Source: Nonomuraea sp. NEAU-A123 (lineage in GTDB: Bacteria; Actinomycetota; Actinomycetes; Streptosporangiales; Streptosporangiaceae). From it: DNA of 40,941 nucleotides. Below, in pieces: positions 31,453-39,993 of the stretch. Numbering within the stretch: the first letter of the stretch is position 1; every line of letters starts with the position of its first letter. The notes beneath the pieces were generated by a model. The model saw only the letters and a program-made list of their open reading frames with translations, was not told where the DNA came from and ran no database searches. Both the position numbers and the translations under genes were made by a program. The stretch covers positions 1 to 40,941 of the forward strand of contig NZ_JAHFZZ010000045.1 in the NCBI RefSeq assembly GCF_018603905.1. The letters run 5' to 3'.

Positions 31453-32822
31453 CGGGTCTCCCAGCGAGCGGCAAAGGGGTCGAGCAGACTGGGATCGAAG
31501 CCGACCGCCTTGAGCTGGGGCAGGCATTGCGGGGTGATGTCGGGTACGGCTCGACCGTTTGGTCCGGTGGGTCGGTAGATGTGGTTACGGCTGGGCAGTT
31601 CGCTGTCGGCCGGTGGCAGCACCTCGAGTACCTCAGAGACGAAGCGCGTGTTGGTCGCCGGGTCCAGGCGCAGGTGCACAACCAGGTCAATGGTTTCGCC
31701 GGTGTTGAGGTGGATGACAGCGGGCGGGGTCTGAGCGCCGACGCCGCGCGTCCACAGCATGACGATCCGGTTGAAGATCTCCTCGGTGCCGTCGGCGTGG
31801 ACGGTGCACATGGAGCCGGGATGGCCGGTGTTCATGGCCTCGAACATCGGCACGATCTCATCCGCCCGCACCTCCCCGACGATGATCCGCTTGATGTTCT
31901 TGCGCAGCGAGTGCGGGATCAGATCGTTCAGCCCGATAGCGCCGGCGCCCTCGGAGTTGGCCTGGCGCGCCTGGAAGGCGATCACGTTCTGATGGCGATG
32001 CGTGAGCCTGTCGAGGAAGAGCTCGTAGTCCGACTCCAGCGTGGCCAGCCGCTCGGCCGGATCGATCACGGACGCCAACGCACGGAGCAGCGTGGTCTTG
32101 CCTGCCGCGGTGCCGCCGGTGATGACGATGTTCAACCGGGCCAGAACGGCGGCGCGTAGGAAGGCGTGCAGGCTGCGGTTGATGGTGCCGAGCTTGAGCA
32201 GGTCGTCGAGGGTGACGTCGACGAGGCGATGGCACCGGATGCTTGCGCAAGGGCGGCGGGTAACGGCCATGGTGGCGCTGAGCCGTACGCCTACCCCATC
32301 GTCCTCGTCGCCAGGCCGTAGTGCGGTGTTCAGCAGCGGACTGGCGGCGGAGAACTCACGTGGATTGTAGCTCTTATGCAGCGCCCACATCTGGATCATC
32401 TTGATCAGATCGTCGTCGCTGGTGGCGACGGCGGGTCCACGTGCGCAGGCGCCGTCGTTGTAAGTGATCCAGACCTGGTCGCATCCGTTGAGGTCGATGC
32501 TCTCCACCCGAGAGTCCTTGACGTACGGCGTGAGCACTCCCAACTCGAAGCGCTCGTCGATCACGGCGTCCACGAGCCGGCGCTGCGTGGCGAAGCTGAC
32601 CGGGACACCTGCGGCGAGCTGGCCCTGCGCCCAGTACTGTACCTGCGCCTGGATGACCTTTCGGGCCTCGTCGCGATCTTCGGTGTCCTTGAGGTCATCT
32701 GCGGCCGCGGTCGTGATGGCGAGGACCGCATCGCGGAACGCGAAGTCGTTGTACGGGACTGCCTGAGTCTCGGGGATAACGATCGGATCGATCGTTATCC
32801 GGGGTGGCCAGGGGCTGCTCAT
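31449..32822 (-). CDS. tadA: TadA/CpaF-family secretion ATPase, 457 aa
   Basis: Family length and all motifs are present: N-terminal domain with DLNGCDQVWITYNDG, Walker A GGTAAGKTT near residue 237, Asp box near TLESDYELFLDR, Walker B segment KRIIVGEVRADEIVPMFEAM and the His box CTVHADG. It hydrolyses ATP to power pilin polymerisation at the TadB/TadC platform. The C-terminal part (GRAVPDITPQCLPQLKAVGF) is the actinomycete extension. Overlaps the CpaE-like gene and tadB by ATGA on both sides, so it is translated in a coupled operon. Confidence 0.92.
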   Translation of the reverse strand: MSSPWPPRITIDPIVIPETQAVPYNDFAFRDAVLAITTAAADDLKDTEDRDEARKVIQAQVQYWAQGQLAAGVPVSFATQRRLVDAVIDERFELGVLTPYVKDSRVESIDLNGCDQVWITYNDGACARGPAVATSDDDLIKMIQMWALHKSYNPREFSAASPLLNTALRPGDEDDGVGVRLSATMAVTRRPCASIRCHRLVDVTLDDLLKLGTINRSLHAFLRAAVLARLNIVITGGTAAGKTTLLRALASVIDPAERLATLESDYELFLDRLTHRHQNVIAFQARQANSEGAGAIGLNDLIPHSLRKNIKRIIVGEVRADEIVPMFEAMNTGHPGSMCTVHADGTEEIFNRIVMLWTRGVGAQTPPAVIHLNTGETIDLVVHLRLDPATNTRFVSEVLEVLPPADSELPSRNHIYRPTGPNGRAVPDITPQCLPQLKAVGFDPSLLDPFAARWETR

Positions 32823-33576
32823 CGCGGCACCGCCTTCTTGGCATGGTGGTGTCTCATGGCATAGCCCAGGTGGACAGTGCCGCGCATCAGCGCGGATCGA
32901 TGAAAGGACTTCTTGGCACGCTTGCCGTCCGAGAGCACCGCCGCCGACTTCGGGTCATGAGGTATCCACGCCAGCACCGGCAGGTCGAAGAGCGCTCTGC
33001 TGATCTCCTTGAGGGTGTACGGTCCGTCGCCGACGACGCAGAGCCCGACAGCGAGATCGGAGCCGACCTGGCGCTCCAGCGCGTCGAGACGTGGGCGCGC
33101 CTGAGCGACATGCCGCAGTGTCGGACGCACCAGCATGACCGCCATGTCAGACGCCGCGATCAGGTTGATCGGGGTGTCGGATCCACCGATCTGCCCGACA
33201 TCGAGCACCACATCCGCTGTGTCCTGGGTTGCCTTGAGAATCTCCGTAATGGTGTCCCAGGCGCCGTCGAGCTGAATCAGATGCCGCGGATCGCGCAGAC
33301 CGGGAAGCAGCAGCCACTTCCGCGTGTCGTGATCGAGCGCGATGACGTGCTGCCACACGATGTTCGGGTCCGTATCGTGCGCGGCGGCCAGCGCCAGTTC
33401 CAGCAGGCCGCACTCGTGGTCTTCCATGTTTCCGGCCAGAAACCCTCGCAGGACGCTGCCCCCCGGGGATCGCACTCGGCCAGCAGCGCTCGGCCTTCCC
33501 AGGCATAGGTGAGTGCCAGGGCAGCGGTGGTGACGCCCGGCGACCCGCCGGGACTCATCAGCGCGTACATCGACAT
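32819..33576 (-). pseudogene. CpaE/TadZ-like MinD-family ATPase, frameshift in a C6 run
   Basis: ATG 33576 with GGAGG upstream encodes MSMYALMSPGGSPGVTTAAL, the deviant P-loop of actinomycete CpaE-like proteins, then LTYAWEGRALLAECDPRG. The rest of the protein (SVLRGFLAGNMEDHECGLLE ... VVLDVGQIGGSDTPINLIAA ... GDGPYTLKEISRALFDLPVL) is in the -1 frame. The slip lies in the C6 run on the plus strand (33459-33464); one more base would restore a continuous protein of about 253 aa. This is either a real inactivating indel or a homopolymer sequencing error. CpaE/TadZ localises the pilus machine at the cell pole. Both neighbours overlap or abut it, so polar effects are possible. Confidence 0.8.
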
Positions 33577-34260
33577 TCACGGCCTCCTTGGATGGAGCGC
33601 CAAGGCCACACTGCCGTCAGCGGCCAGCATCGCGAGCTTGGGGCCGGCGCTGTTGTGCACGAGGACATCCACCACCATCAGCCCGTCGTTGTTCGGCCCC
33701 TTCACCTGGTCCACCACGGCCTCGATGCCGACAGACGAAATCTTGTTGCCAGATCCGGCCTGGCCCTCCGGGATGGGCACGACCAAGATGTGATCACCTG
33801 CCCGCAGCCCGCGCGCCGGAAGTCGACTCGGCTTGACCGCGATCGGAATGAGCTGCTGATCGTTCAGTGGCGTGACCTGGTCGGTGACCATCCTGGGTTG
33901 CACCAGCATGCCTCGCATGAGGTCGGTGGCCGCGCGCATGCCGATCACCCTCTGCAAGTCCTGACCGCGCACCGTGGCAACCGTCTGATCGCCGCCCACC
34001 ATGGTTGTTGCGACGTTCTGGGCGGTTATGGGTTGCCCAAGCGCGACATCGCCGGTCATGACCAGAACAGATTCACGATCGCTCATCCGATTGACCGCGT
34101 GGAAAGCCAGGACCGCGCCACCTGCCACCACGAGTACCCCCAGCACCAGTGAACTGCGGCGACGCTGGCGCGGCTGCGGCACAAGCTTGGGTACCTGGGC
34201 CGGGGGTGCCTCTCCGTTGGACGACTGGCCGGGCGCAGCGGACAGTGCCTTACGAACCAT
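33577..34260 (-). CDS. CpaB/RcpC-like SAF-domain protein, 227 aa
   Basis: A cytoplasmic Pro/Arg-rich N-terminus is followed by one membrane segment (SSLVLGVLVVAGGAVLAFHA, about residues 36-56) and a SAF domain (VLVMTGDVALGQPITAQNVA, then GMLVQPRMVTDQVT). After it comes a beta-rich CpaB C-terminus with LRAGDHILVVPIPEG and SVGIEAVVDQVK. In Tad systems CpaB/RcpC is a periplasmic or cell-wall part of the channel. Its TGA is directly adjacent to the CpaE-like ATG. Confidence 0.85.
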   Translation of the reverse strand: MVRKALSAAPGQSSNGEAPPAQVPKLVPQPRQRRRSSLVLGVLVVAGGAVLAFHAVNRMSDRESVLVMTGDVALGQPITAQNVATTMVGGDQTVATVRGQDLQRVIGMRAATDLMRGMLVQPRMVTDQVTPLNDQQLIPIAVKPSRLPARGLRAGDHILVVPIPEGQAGSGNKISSVGIEAVVDQVKGPNNDGLMVVDVLVHNSAGPKLAMLAADGSVALALHPRRP

Positions 34261-35052
34261 TCACGAACTCCTTCCAACCAGCGCCGGGGCCTCTCCGATC
34301 CGCAGCGGGAACATCGTCGTGGTGGTGATCGGGGCCAGCGGGCCACCGCTTCCACCTGAGCCGGTCCAATTGGCCGACCAGACCAACGACACCCTGACCT
34401 GGTACTGCGAGCTAGAAAGTCCAGCGCTGGACTGGGTATACAGATGCGTGCAATCGATCTTCTGATCGTCTGGGGATTTGCCCTGGTCATAGGGCACGCC
34501 CGGACCTGAGCAGGTAAGCGTTGCCTGGCCCGCGCCGGGCTGAATGGTCAGCCGGGACGGCGTCGCGGTCACCTCAGCCCAGACCGGTCCCGCCGTGACC
34601 TTCTTGCTGATCGTGTGCCACTGGGCGGGCTCGGCCCAGAAGAACTGCCGCAGGCCCACATACCCGTTCTTACCTCGCGGCGGCGCGGTGGCAATCTTGG
34701 GCACTGGCGGCTTGAGCAGGCGCAACGCCTGCTCCATGAGCATCTCCGGCGTGACCGCGGGGGCGCCCGGATCTCCGGGAGTGACCGCGTTGAAGACGTT
34801 CCGCGTACCGTTCGGTCCGGCGTCGCACTGGAGATAGGAGATTTGGCCAACCCCCGGGATGCTGCGGCAGTTGCTGAACCCTCGACCGTTGGTGACGTGG
34901 CTCGTAGGACTGCCTGGTTCGGCTTTCCGATTGGTGGCGAAGGCGAGCCAACCGCTCTCCCAGTAGACCGCGCCCTTGTCATCGTCCGAAGGTACGGAGA
35001 CGCCCGCCAGCAACATCGTTAGGACCTGGCTTACAGCGATGGCGGTTTGCAT
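34261..35052 (-). CDS. Tad-operon extracytoplasmic protein, 263 aa
   Basis: ATG 35052 follows GGGAGG; it overlaps the upstream lipoprotein gene by 22 bp. The first 20 residues (MQTAIAVSQVLTMLLAGVSV) form a short signal-like helix and the rest is beta-rich with Pro, Thr and Ser (VWAEVTATPSRLTIQPGAGQ; VPYDQGKSPDDQKIDCTHLY). Cysteines occur in FSNCRS, LQCDAG, TLTCSG and IDCTH, giving four that may pair. Proteins of this kind are found just upstream of cpaB in actinomycete Tad loci and are often mislabelled ATP/GTP-binding. No P-loop is seen here. Confidence 0.7.
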   Translation of the reverse strand: MQTAIAVSQVLTMLLAGVSVPSDDDKGAVYWESGWLAFATNRKAEPGSPTSHVTNGRGFSNCRSIPGVGQISYLQCDAGPNGTRNVFNAVTPGDPGAPAVTPEMLMEQALRLLKPPVPKIATAPPRGKNGYVGLRQFFWAEPAQWHTISKKVTAGPVWAEVTATPSRLTIQPGAGQATLTCSGPGVPYDQGKSPDDQKIDCTHLYTQSSAGLSSSQYQVRVSLVWSANWTGSGGSGGPLAPITTTTMFPLRIGEAPALVGRSS

Positions 35053-35606
35053 GCCGCCTCCCTGAGGCTGAGTCCCGTTAGTTGCCACTGCCCATCAGCG
35101 GAACGTTCCAAAGACGCCTTGATATTGGCCGTCGCCCTGCTGGCAGAGGTTCCAGGGATGACGAGATGGGTACGGCGATCGGCCATGGCCGTCTTCGAAA
35201 CGTCCTGACAGTCGACAACCTCCGCGTACGTGCCGCCCACACGCACCTCTTTTAGACCTGGAAGCACCTGGCCGTAAGGCTCGCGGTTCCGCTCCGCCAT
35301 CTTCCGGACACCTTCGACAAGATGATCGAGATATGCACCCTTTACATACGGTCTCAACAACTCACGCGCTCTGTCAGGTGATGATTTGCCTGCCTCGACG
35401 AGGACGGGCCAATACGCGACATATGTCTTAACGATTAGGTCGTGGGCGCTCGCCGGAGGCGATTGGGACGCAGATGTCGAAGTGGATGGGGAAGGCGATA
35501 TTCGAGGAGGCAGCGTTGAGGGAGCTGCCGTGTGACAGGCCGTCACCGCCGTTGACGCGAACAGGATCGCTACAGCACAACCGCGAATCACCACAACCAT
35601 TCGCAT
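35031..35606 (-). CDS. Lipoprotein, first gene of the Tad operon, 191 aa
   Basis: The signal peptide VVVIRGCAVAILFASTAVTA ends with a lipobox at Cys24. A Ser/Pro/Thr linker (SPSPSTSTSASQSPP) leads to a compact NTF2-like-sized domain (DLIVKTYVAYWPVLVEAGKS; RPYVKGAYLDHLVEGVRKMA) with a late Cys pair (DCQDVS, AACKPP). GGAG lies five bases before the ATG and a promoter is at 35641-35669, making this the operon's first gene. Its probable role is on the outer face of the membrane near the pilus channel. Confidence 0.8.
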   Translation of the reverse strand: MRMVVVIRGCAVAILFASTAVTACHTAAPSTLPPRISPSPSTSTSASQSPPASAHDLIVKTYVAYWPVLVEAGKSSPDRARELLRPYVKGAYLDHLVEGVRKMAERNREPYGQVLPGLKEVRVGGTYAEVVDCQDVSKTAMADRRTHLVIPGTSASRATANIKASLERSADGQWQLTGLSLREAACKPPSL

Positions 35607-35640
35607 CTTGACTCCAAGTGATCATTCGAACGAGAAGAGT

Positions 35641-35669
35641 AGCGTAGGGTTGTGTCAAGCATTGATCAA
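35641..35669 (-). promoter_or_regulatory. Sigma70-type promoter of the Tad operon
   Basis: On the minus strand TTGATC (35669-35664) and TACGCT (35646-35641) are 17 bases apart; transcription would start near 35634, 28 nt before the ATG. A TTGACA also occurs within the spacer, so an alternative register cannot be excluded. Confidence 0.5.
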
Positions 35670-35989
35670 GGCTCTGAGCAGCATGTATTTCGGAATGTAA
35701 TCAAGGCCGACCTGCTACAGGAATGACTTGGGGAGCTCGCCCCAACCAGCCCACATTGATGGTTTCTGCAGTCGAATTTCCTGTTTTTGATAGGTGTGCG
35801 ATAGGTAAGCCTGCGCAAAGGGGCCCTGCGCATAAGTCGGCGAACGAGGACAATCAGTAGGGGACGAGGACACCACCTTGTATCTCCAGGTGTTCGTAAG
35901 GTGATGGCTACAGGCTGGCCGGCATGTATCCGCCACGAACGCCAGGCGCGCGACTGGGACGTACACAGCGTGACCCGACGCCTGAGGGC
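35670..35989. other. Intergenic between Tad promoter and transposase remnant
   Basis: 320 bp without a supported gene. A small hairpin (TTGGGG / CCCCAA, 35728-35745) lies near the Tad promoter. Frames on the minus strand may be scrambled transposon sequence but show no recognisable domain. Confidence 0.4.
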
Positions 35990-36138
35990 CGCCGCCTGAA
36001 CACCGGGGTGATCGGCCAGACAGGCGGCCAGTGCGTCGGCGGAGCGTTCATCCAGCACGTCGATGGGCCGCCGAGCATTGATGTCGACCAAGATGCTGCC
36101 TAGGGATGGCCCCGGCGCAGGGCGAGGTCATCCACCTT
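35990..36138 (-). pseudogene. ISL3-family transposase remnant flush against the CRISPR array
   Basis: Immediately after the last repeat (minus-strand sense) the sequence reads VDDLALRRGHP, then after a one-base deletion SILVDINARRPIDVLDERSA and DALAACLADHPGVQ. This matches the catalytic Asp region of ISL3 transposases (VDDFALRRGHxYGTILVDxExRRPVDVLxDRxAxxxAxWLxxHPGV). Sequence diverges beyond 35990. Only about 50 codons remain, so it is inert. The junction with the CRISPR repeat is exact at 36138/36139. Confidence 0.7.
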
Positions 36139-38153
36139 GTTGCGATCCCTCCAGGGTGATGACGGAGCGCTGGCCACGGGCACCGGCACGTTCCGTATCT
36201 ACAAGTTGCGATCCCTCCAGGGTGATGACGGAGCCAGACCTTGCCGCTGCCGTCATGTCGAGGGGCATGTTGCGATCCCTCCAGGGTGATGACGGAGCTC
36301 GCCGGCGAACTGGGCATCGCCCTGCGGACGCTGTTGCGATCCCTCCAGGGTGATGACGGAGCAGATGGCCGTCGAGGCGTACGCCCGCTGGCGCCAGGCC
36401 AAGTTGCGATCCCTCCAGGGTGATGACGGAGCCGGGTGGCGCCCGCTCGCCGGATGGCGGTGAGGCTTTGTTGCGATCCCTCCAGGGTGATGACGGAGCC
36501 CGTCCGTGTCCACTGGCGAGCCTCCGCCGAGCCTGTTGCGATCCCTCCAGGGTGATGACGGAGCGGCTGACCGCCCTACCAGCAGGCCCTCGGACTCGTC
36601 GTTGCGATCCCTCCAGGGTGATGACGGAGCTACTACGCGGTCGCCAAATACCTCGTTCAGACGGGGTTGCGATCCCTCCAGGGTGATGACGGAGCAGGAC
36701 AGCTCCGAGTTGATCCGCACGTTCTCTAGGTTGCGATCCCTCCAGGGTGATGACGGAGCCGGCCTGGGGAACGCCACCCTGGGCGAGCCCCACGCGTTGC
36801 GATCCCTCCAGGGTGATGACGGAGCTAACGCAGCCGTTCGCGCCAGGCAAGGGCGCCTGTTGCGATCCCTCCAGGGTGATGACGGAGCGAGACGATCAAT
36901 GAACGAGACCAGCAAGGTTCGCGTGTTGCGATCCCTCCAGGGTGATGACGGAGCGAGACGATCAATGAACGAGACCAGCAAGGTTCGCGTGTTGCGATCC
37001 CTCCAGGGTGATGACGGAGCCCGAACCGACCTCACCCGTTGTGGCCGGGATGCCGTTCATGTTGCGATCCCTCCAGGGTGATGACGGAGCTCGTCGTGGT
37101 GCTGACGGTCGGCGTCCTGGTGATCCTGTTGCGATCCCTCCAGGGTGATGACGGAGCCATCGTCGCACTCCCGACAGAAGTCCACCTCCGCGTTGCGATC
37201 CCTCCAGGGTGATGACGGAGCCTGAGGGTCGGTGACGCTTGGGCGGAGGTGCCACGGTTGCGATCCCTCCAGGGTGATGACGGAGCTCGCCAAAGTGGCT
37301 CGCCGTACGGGTTTCCCGGTGGTGTTGCGATCCCTCCAGGGTGATGACGGAGCCGGTCGAGCTGGAGGACAAGGACGCCACGTCGTTCCGGTTGCGATCC
37401 CTCCAGGGTGATGACGGAGCGGGAGATGCTCATCCATGCCAGGCTCGCGGAACACAGGTTGCGATCCCTCCAGGGTGATGACGGAGCCGGTCGGCCGCCA
37501 CCCACAGCGGGCCGTCGTGTCCGTGTTGCGATCCCTCCAGGGTGATGACGGAGCCCGCGTCGAGACCGGGTCTGGGCGGAGAGGCCACGCCTGTTGCGAT
37601 CCCTCCAGGGTGATGACGGAGCCCGCGAGATCACCCGCGGCTACCTCGCCGCAGCCATGTTGCGATCCCTCCAGGGTGATGACGGAGCCAGGCACGCCAG
37701 GCTGCCGCCGGTCGCTGACCTTGTTGCGATCCCTCCAGGGTGATGACGGAGCCGACCGTACATCACCCTCGTGTCTACCCGATCCACGGTTGCGATCCCT
37801 CCAGGGTGATGACGGAGCCCGGGTTGGCTTCCCACATCTGCAGGGTTTTCTCCTCGTGTTGCGATCCCTCCAGGGTGATGACGGAGCCCTGCCCCATCGC
37901 TGAAAGCCCGGGTTTTCCTGCACGCGTTGCGATCCCTCCAGGGTGATGACGGAGCCGACAGGAACGCGCTGCCGGACGTCACCCCGGATGCGTTGCGATC
38001 CCTCCAGGGTGATGACGGAGCCTTCTGCCACCGCCATGAGTTGGAGCCAGTGGCTGGGTTGCGATCCCTCCAGGGTGATGACGGAGCCACCAGCGCGGTC
38101 GCCCTTCTATGCGGGGTTACCGGGTTGCGATCCCTCCAGGGTGATGACGGAGC
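36139..38153 (-). CRISPR. CRISPR array, 31 repeats and 30 spacers
   Basis: Thirty-one identical 30-bp repeats (GTTGCGATCC at one end, GATGACGGAGC at the other, as written on plus) alternate with 30 spacers of 33-40 bp. The orientation is taken as minus: on that strand the repeat ends GGATCGCAAC, like the 3' handle of type I repeats, and the cas genes and presumed leader lie on the same side. The leader end is then near 38153 and the oldest spacers near 36139. Spacers at 36889-36924 and 36955-36990 are identical, a duplicated repeat-spacer unit. No repeat degenerates at the trailer end. Antisense reading frames across the array (repeated S-V-I-T-L-E-G-S-Q) are artefacts of the repeat. Confidence 0.97.
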
Positions 38154-38258
38154 CCCGAGGGTAAAGTCCCAGGTCCGAGGCGTATTTGAGCATCGTTTGG
38201 TGTGGTGTTTTGCAGCGATCCGGCGGTAGTGCAGAAGCCCAGGTCAGGATAGATGCGG
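38154..38258 (-). promoter_or_regulatory. CRISPR leader
   Basis: 105 bp between the cas2 stop and the first repeat, AT-richer than surroundings. On the minus strand GACCTGGG occurs twice (near both ends), and an A-rich run (GCAAAACACCACACCAAACG) lies in the middle. Leaders guide Cas1-Cas2 insertion of new spacers; the repeated GACCTGGG could be an anchoring site, but this is a guess. Confidence 0.55.
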
Positions 38259-38531
38259 CTACAAGATGGGGTCGGTGTTGCCGAGGGTTTGGCCGATGAC
38301 TTCGGTTTGGATGTTGTGGGGGCCTTGGGTTCGGTAGATGAGGACGCTGTCATAGGTGGGGTCGATGTGCTCTTTGATGGCGGCAAGGAGTTTGCGGTGT
38401 TGGGCGGTGGAAAGTTCACCTTGGAAGACGCTGCGTTGGACCCAGTGAAGGTATTGACGGCAGGTTCTGAGGATGCCGGGGTTGCGTTCGGCGAGGGTGT
38501 CGTAGACGACGATGACGAACACGGCTACCAC
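38259..38531 (-). CDS. cas2: Cas2 integrase-complex subunit, 90 aa
   Basis: The N-terminal strand VAVFVIVVYDTLAERNPGIL carries the conserved Asp (D11) and the fold continues with RTCRQYLHWVQRSVFQGELS and the C-terminal strand SVLIYRT. It is a standard ferredoxin-like Cas2 of about 90 residues. It overlaps the end of cas1 by 7 bp, and together with Cas1 and Cas4 it selects and inserts new spacers at the leader. Confidence 0.93.
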   Translation of the reverse strand: MVAVFVIVVYDTLAERNPGILRTCRQYLHWVQRSVFQGELSTAQHRKLLAAIKEHIDPTYDSVLIYRTQGPHNIQTEVIGQTLGNTDPIL

Positions 38532-39505
38532 CAGGGGCGGAAGGGCTTGTAGGGGACGTCTTCGAGGCAGAGCCGGACGAGTTTGAGGGCTTCGAGGTGG
38601 ATGAGTTCTTCGTAAGAGACTTTCCGACGCAGCGCTCGGTGGTAGACGGTCATAGCAAGTTCGGCGCGGATGAGTTCGGAGACTTTCTTGCGGCCGTCCT
38701 TGCTGAGAGAGGCGTTACCGACGTCGATTTCGAAGTCGCTTGGGCGGAGGGTTTTCTGGGCGGCGGCCCGTTTGAGTAGGCGTTCGGCGAAGAGCGGTTT
38801 GAAGGGTTCGGCCAGGTCGAGGGCGAGGGTGTTGCGGCGGCGGTCGCTGTCGGCGTGGAGGAACCCCAGGGCTGGGTGCAGGGGAGTGCAGCGCAGCGCG
38901 GTCAGAACGCGAGCATAGGTGATGGAGTTGACGTAGCTGATGAAGGCGTTTCCTGCGTTGGCGGGTGGGCGGCGGCTGCGGCCTTCCAGACGGAGCCAGG
39001 CCGGGAGCAAGGTGTCCAGCACACCCCAGGCGGTGCGGCGGAAGTTACCTTCGGCGCCCATCAGTTCCTCGCTGCTCTGACAGCCGGCGAGCTGTTCTGT
39101 CAGCCGAGCTAGCGGAGCGTCGAGGAGGTCGGTGTCCAGGGCCCAGCGGATGTTGGCAGCTGTGGCGGCGATGAGAGCGCGTCCGATGGTCTGACGCGTG
39201 TCGTTGGCGCTGGTGAGGGTGGCTTGGTGGCGCAGGACGTGGGCTGAGCTGGTGTCTTCGGCGGGGGCGATGGCGCCGGCGTAATTGCCATAGTGGTCGA
39301 GGATGTGGACCATGACGCCGTGACGGCTCAGCAGTGATATCGCTGAGGTGTTGATGTCCAGATGATCGAAGGCGATCAGATCGCGGATGTCCGTGATGGG
39401 CACGCGTACAGGAGTCTGGTCGGGGCGCTCGATACGGACGCTGTTGTCTTCGCGGCGGATACGGCAGGGCTGGGTGAGCCAGTAAGTGCGGGAGGCGGCT
39501 GTCAT
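38525..39505 (-). CDS. cas1: Cas1 spacer integrase, 326 aa
   Basis: Length and motifs fit type I-B Cas1: N-terminal beta-domain (RRVEDN-like RREDNSVRIE), then the all-helical catalytic domain with E152 (MGAEGNFRR), H217 (LHPALGFLH) and D230/E233 (LALDLAEPFKP). These residues are the metal-binding triad of Cas1. The start overlaps cas4 (ATGA), and the stop overlaps cas2. It is expected to be functional. Confidence 0.95.
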   Translation of the reverse strand: MTAASRTYWLTQPCRIRREDNSVRIERPDQTPVRVPITDIRDLIAFDHLDINTSAISLLSRHGVMVHILDHYGNYAGAIAPAEDTSSAHVLRHQATLTSANDTRQTIGRALIAATAANIRWALDTDLLDAPLARLTEQLAGCQSSEELMGAEGNFRRTAWGVLDTLLPAWLRLEGRSRRPPANAGNAFISYVNSITYARVLTALRCTPLHPALGFLHADSDRRRNTLALDLAEPFKPLFAERLLKRAAAQKTLRPSDFEIDVGNASLSKDGRKKVSELIRAELAMTVYHRALRRKVSYEELIHLEALKLVRLCLEDVPYKPFRPWW

Positions 39506-39993
39506 GAATCTCCCCAGCAGTAGTCGGTGTATGAGCAGCCGCGGCAGCGTGGCCGGTCCAGCCGAGGGGGAGGTTCGGGCTGGTTGATCGTTGTGCGAGC
39601 GTGGCGTTCGGTGTCTTCGGCGAGGGCGCGGGCGTGCTGGTTCCAGGTGACGGTGACCGTGCGGCGGATGAGGGGGTAGTGGATGACGCCGTGCCGTACG
39701 TTCACCCCTCGCCGTTCCAACAACAGGCAGTAGTGGCGAACCTGGGCATCGTGCTGTTCGGAGGGGGCGCGCGAGGACTTGGTCTCGTGGATGACTGCTC
39801 CGGTAGTGACCCAGTCGATCTTGGCTTCGCCGAGATCGATGTCTCGTCGGCGGGTGTAGGTGGTCTCGTCGACGGCTTCGCCATAGGCGACCGTGTCGCT
39901 GCGTTGTTCAGGGCGGTAGCCGCGCATGTAGAGCCAGAGCTGGCGGGGGCAGTGCAGCAGATATTTGATGTGGACCCCGCCGATGTCGCTCAC
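39502..39993 (-). CDS. cas4: Cas4 exonuclease, 163 aa
   Basis: The start is a GTG whose GTGA overlaps the cas3 stop. RecB-like nuclease residues D60 and E70-x-K72 (VIHETKSS) are present, as are the four iron-sulfur Cys: C15 (HCPRQLW) and C150, C153, C159 (CRGCSYTDYC). Cas4 trims prespacers and checks PAM sequence. Gene order cas3-cas4-cas1-cas2 supports subtype I-B. Length is slightly short but complete. Confidence 0.93.
   Translation of the reverse strand: MSDIGGVHIKYLLHCPRQLWLYMRGYRPEQRSDTVAYGEAVDETTYTRRRDIDLGEAKIDWVTTGAVIHETKSSRAPSEQHDAQVRHYCLLLERRGVNVRHGVIHYPLIRRTVTVTWNQHARALAEDTERHARTTINQPEPPPRLDRPRCRGCSYTDYCWGDS

Noticed and set aside
36128..38090. Long open frames across the CRISPR region on both strands
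   Set aside because: They exist only because the 30-nt repeat has no stop codons in several frames; the products are repetitive and lack starts with ribosome binding sites.
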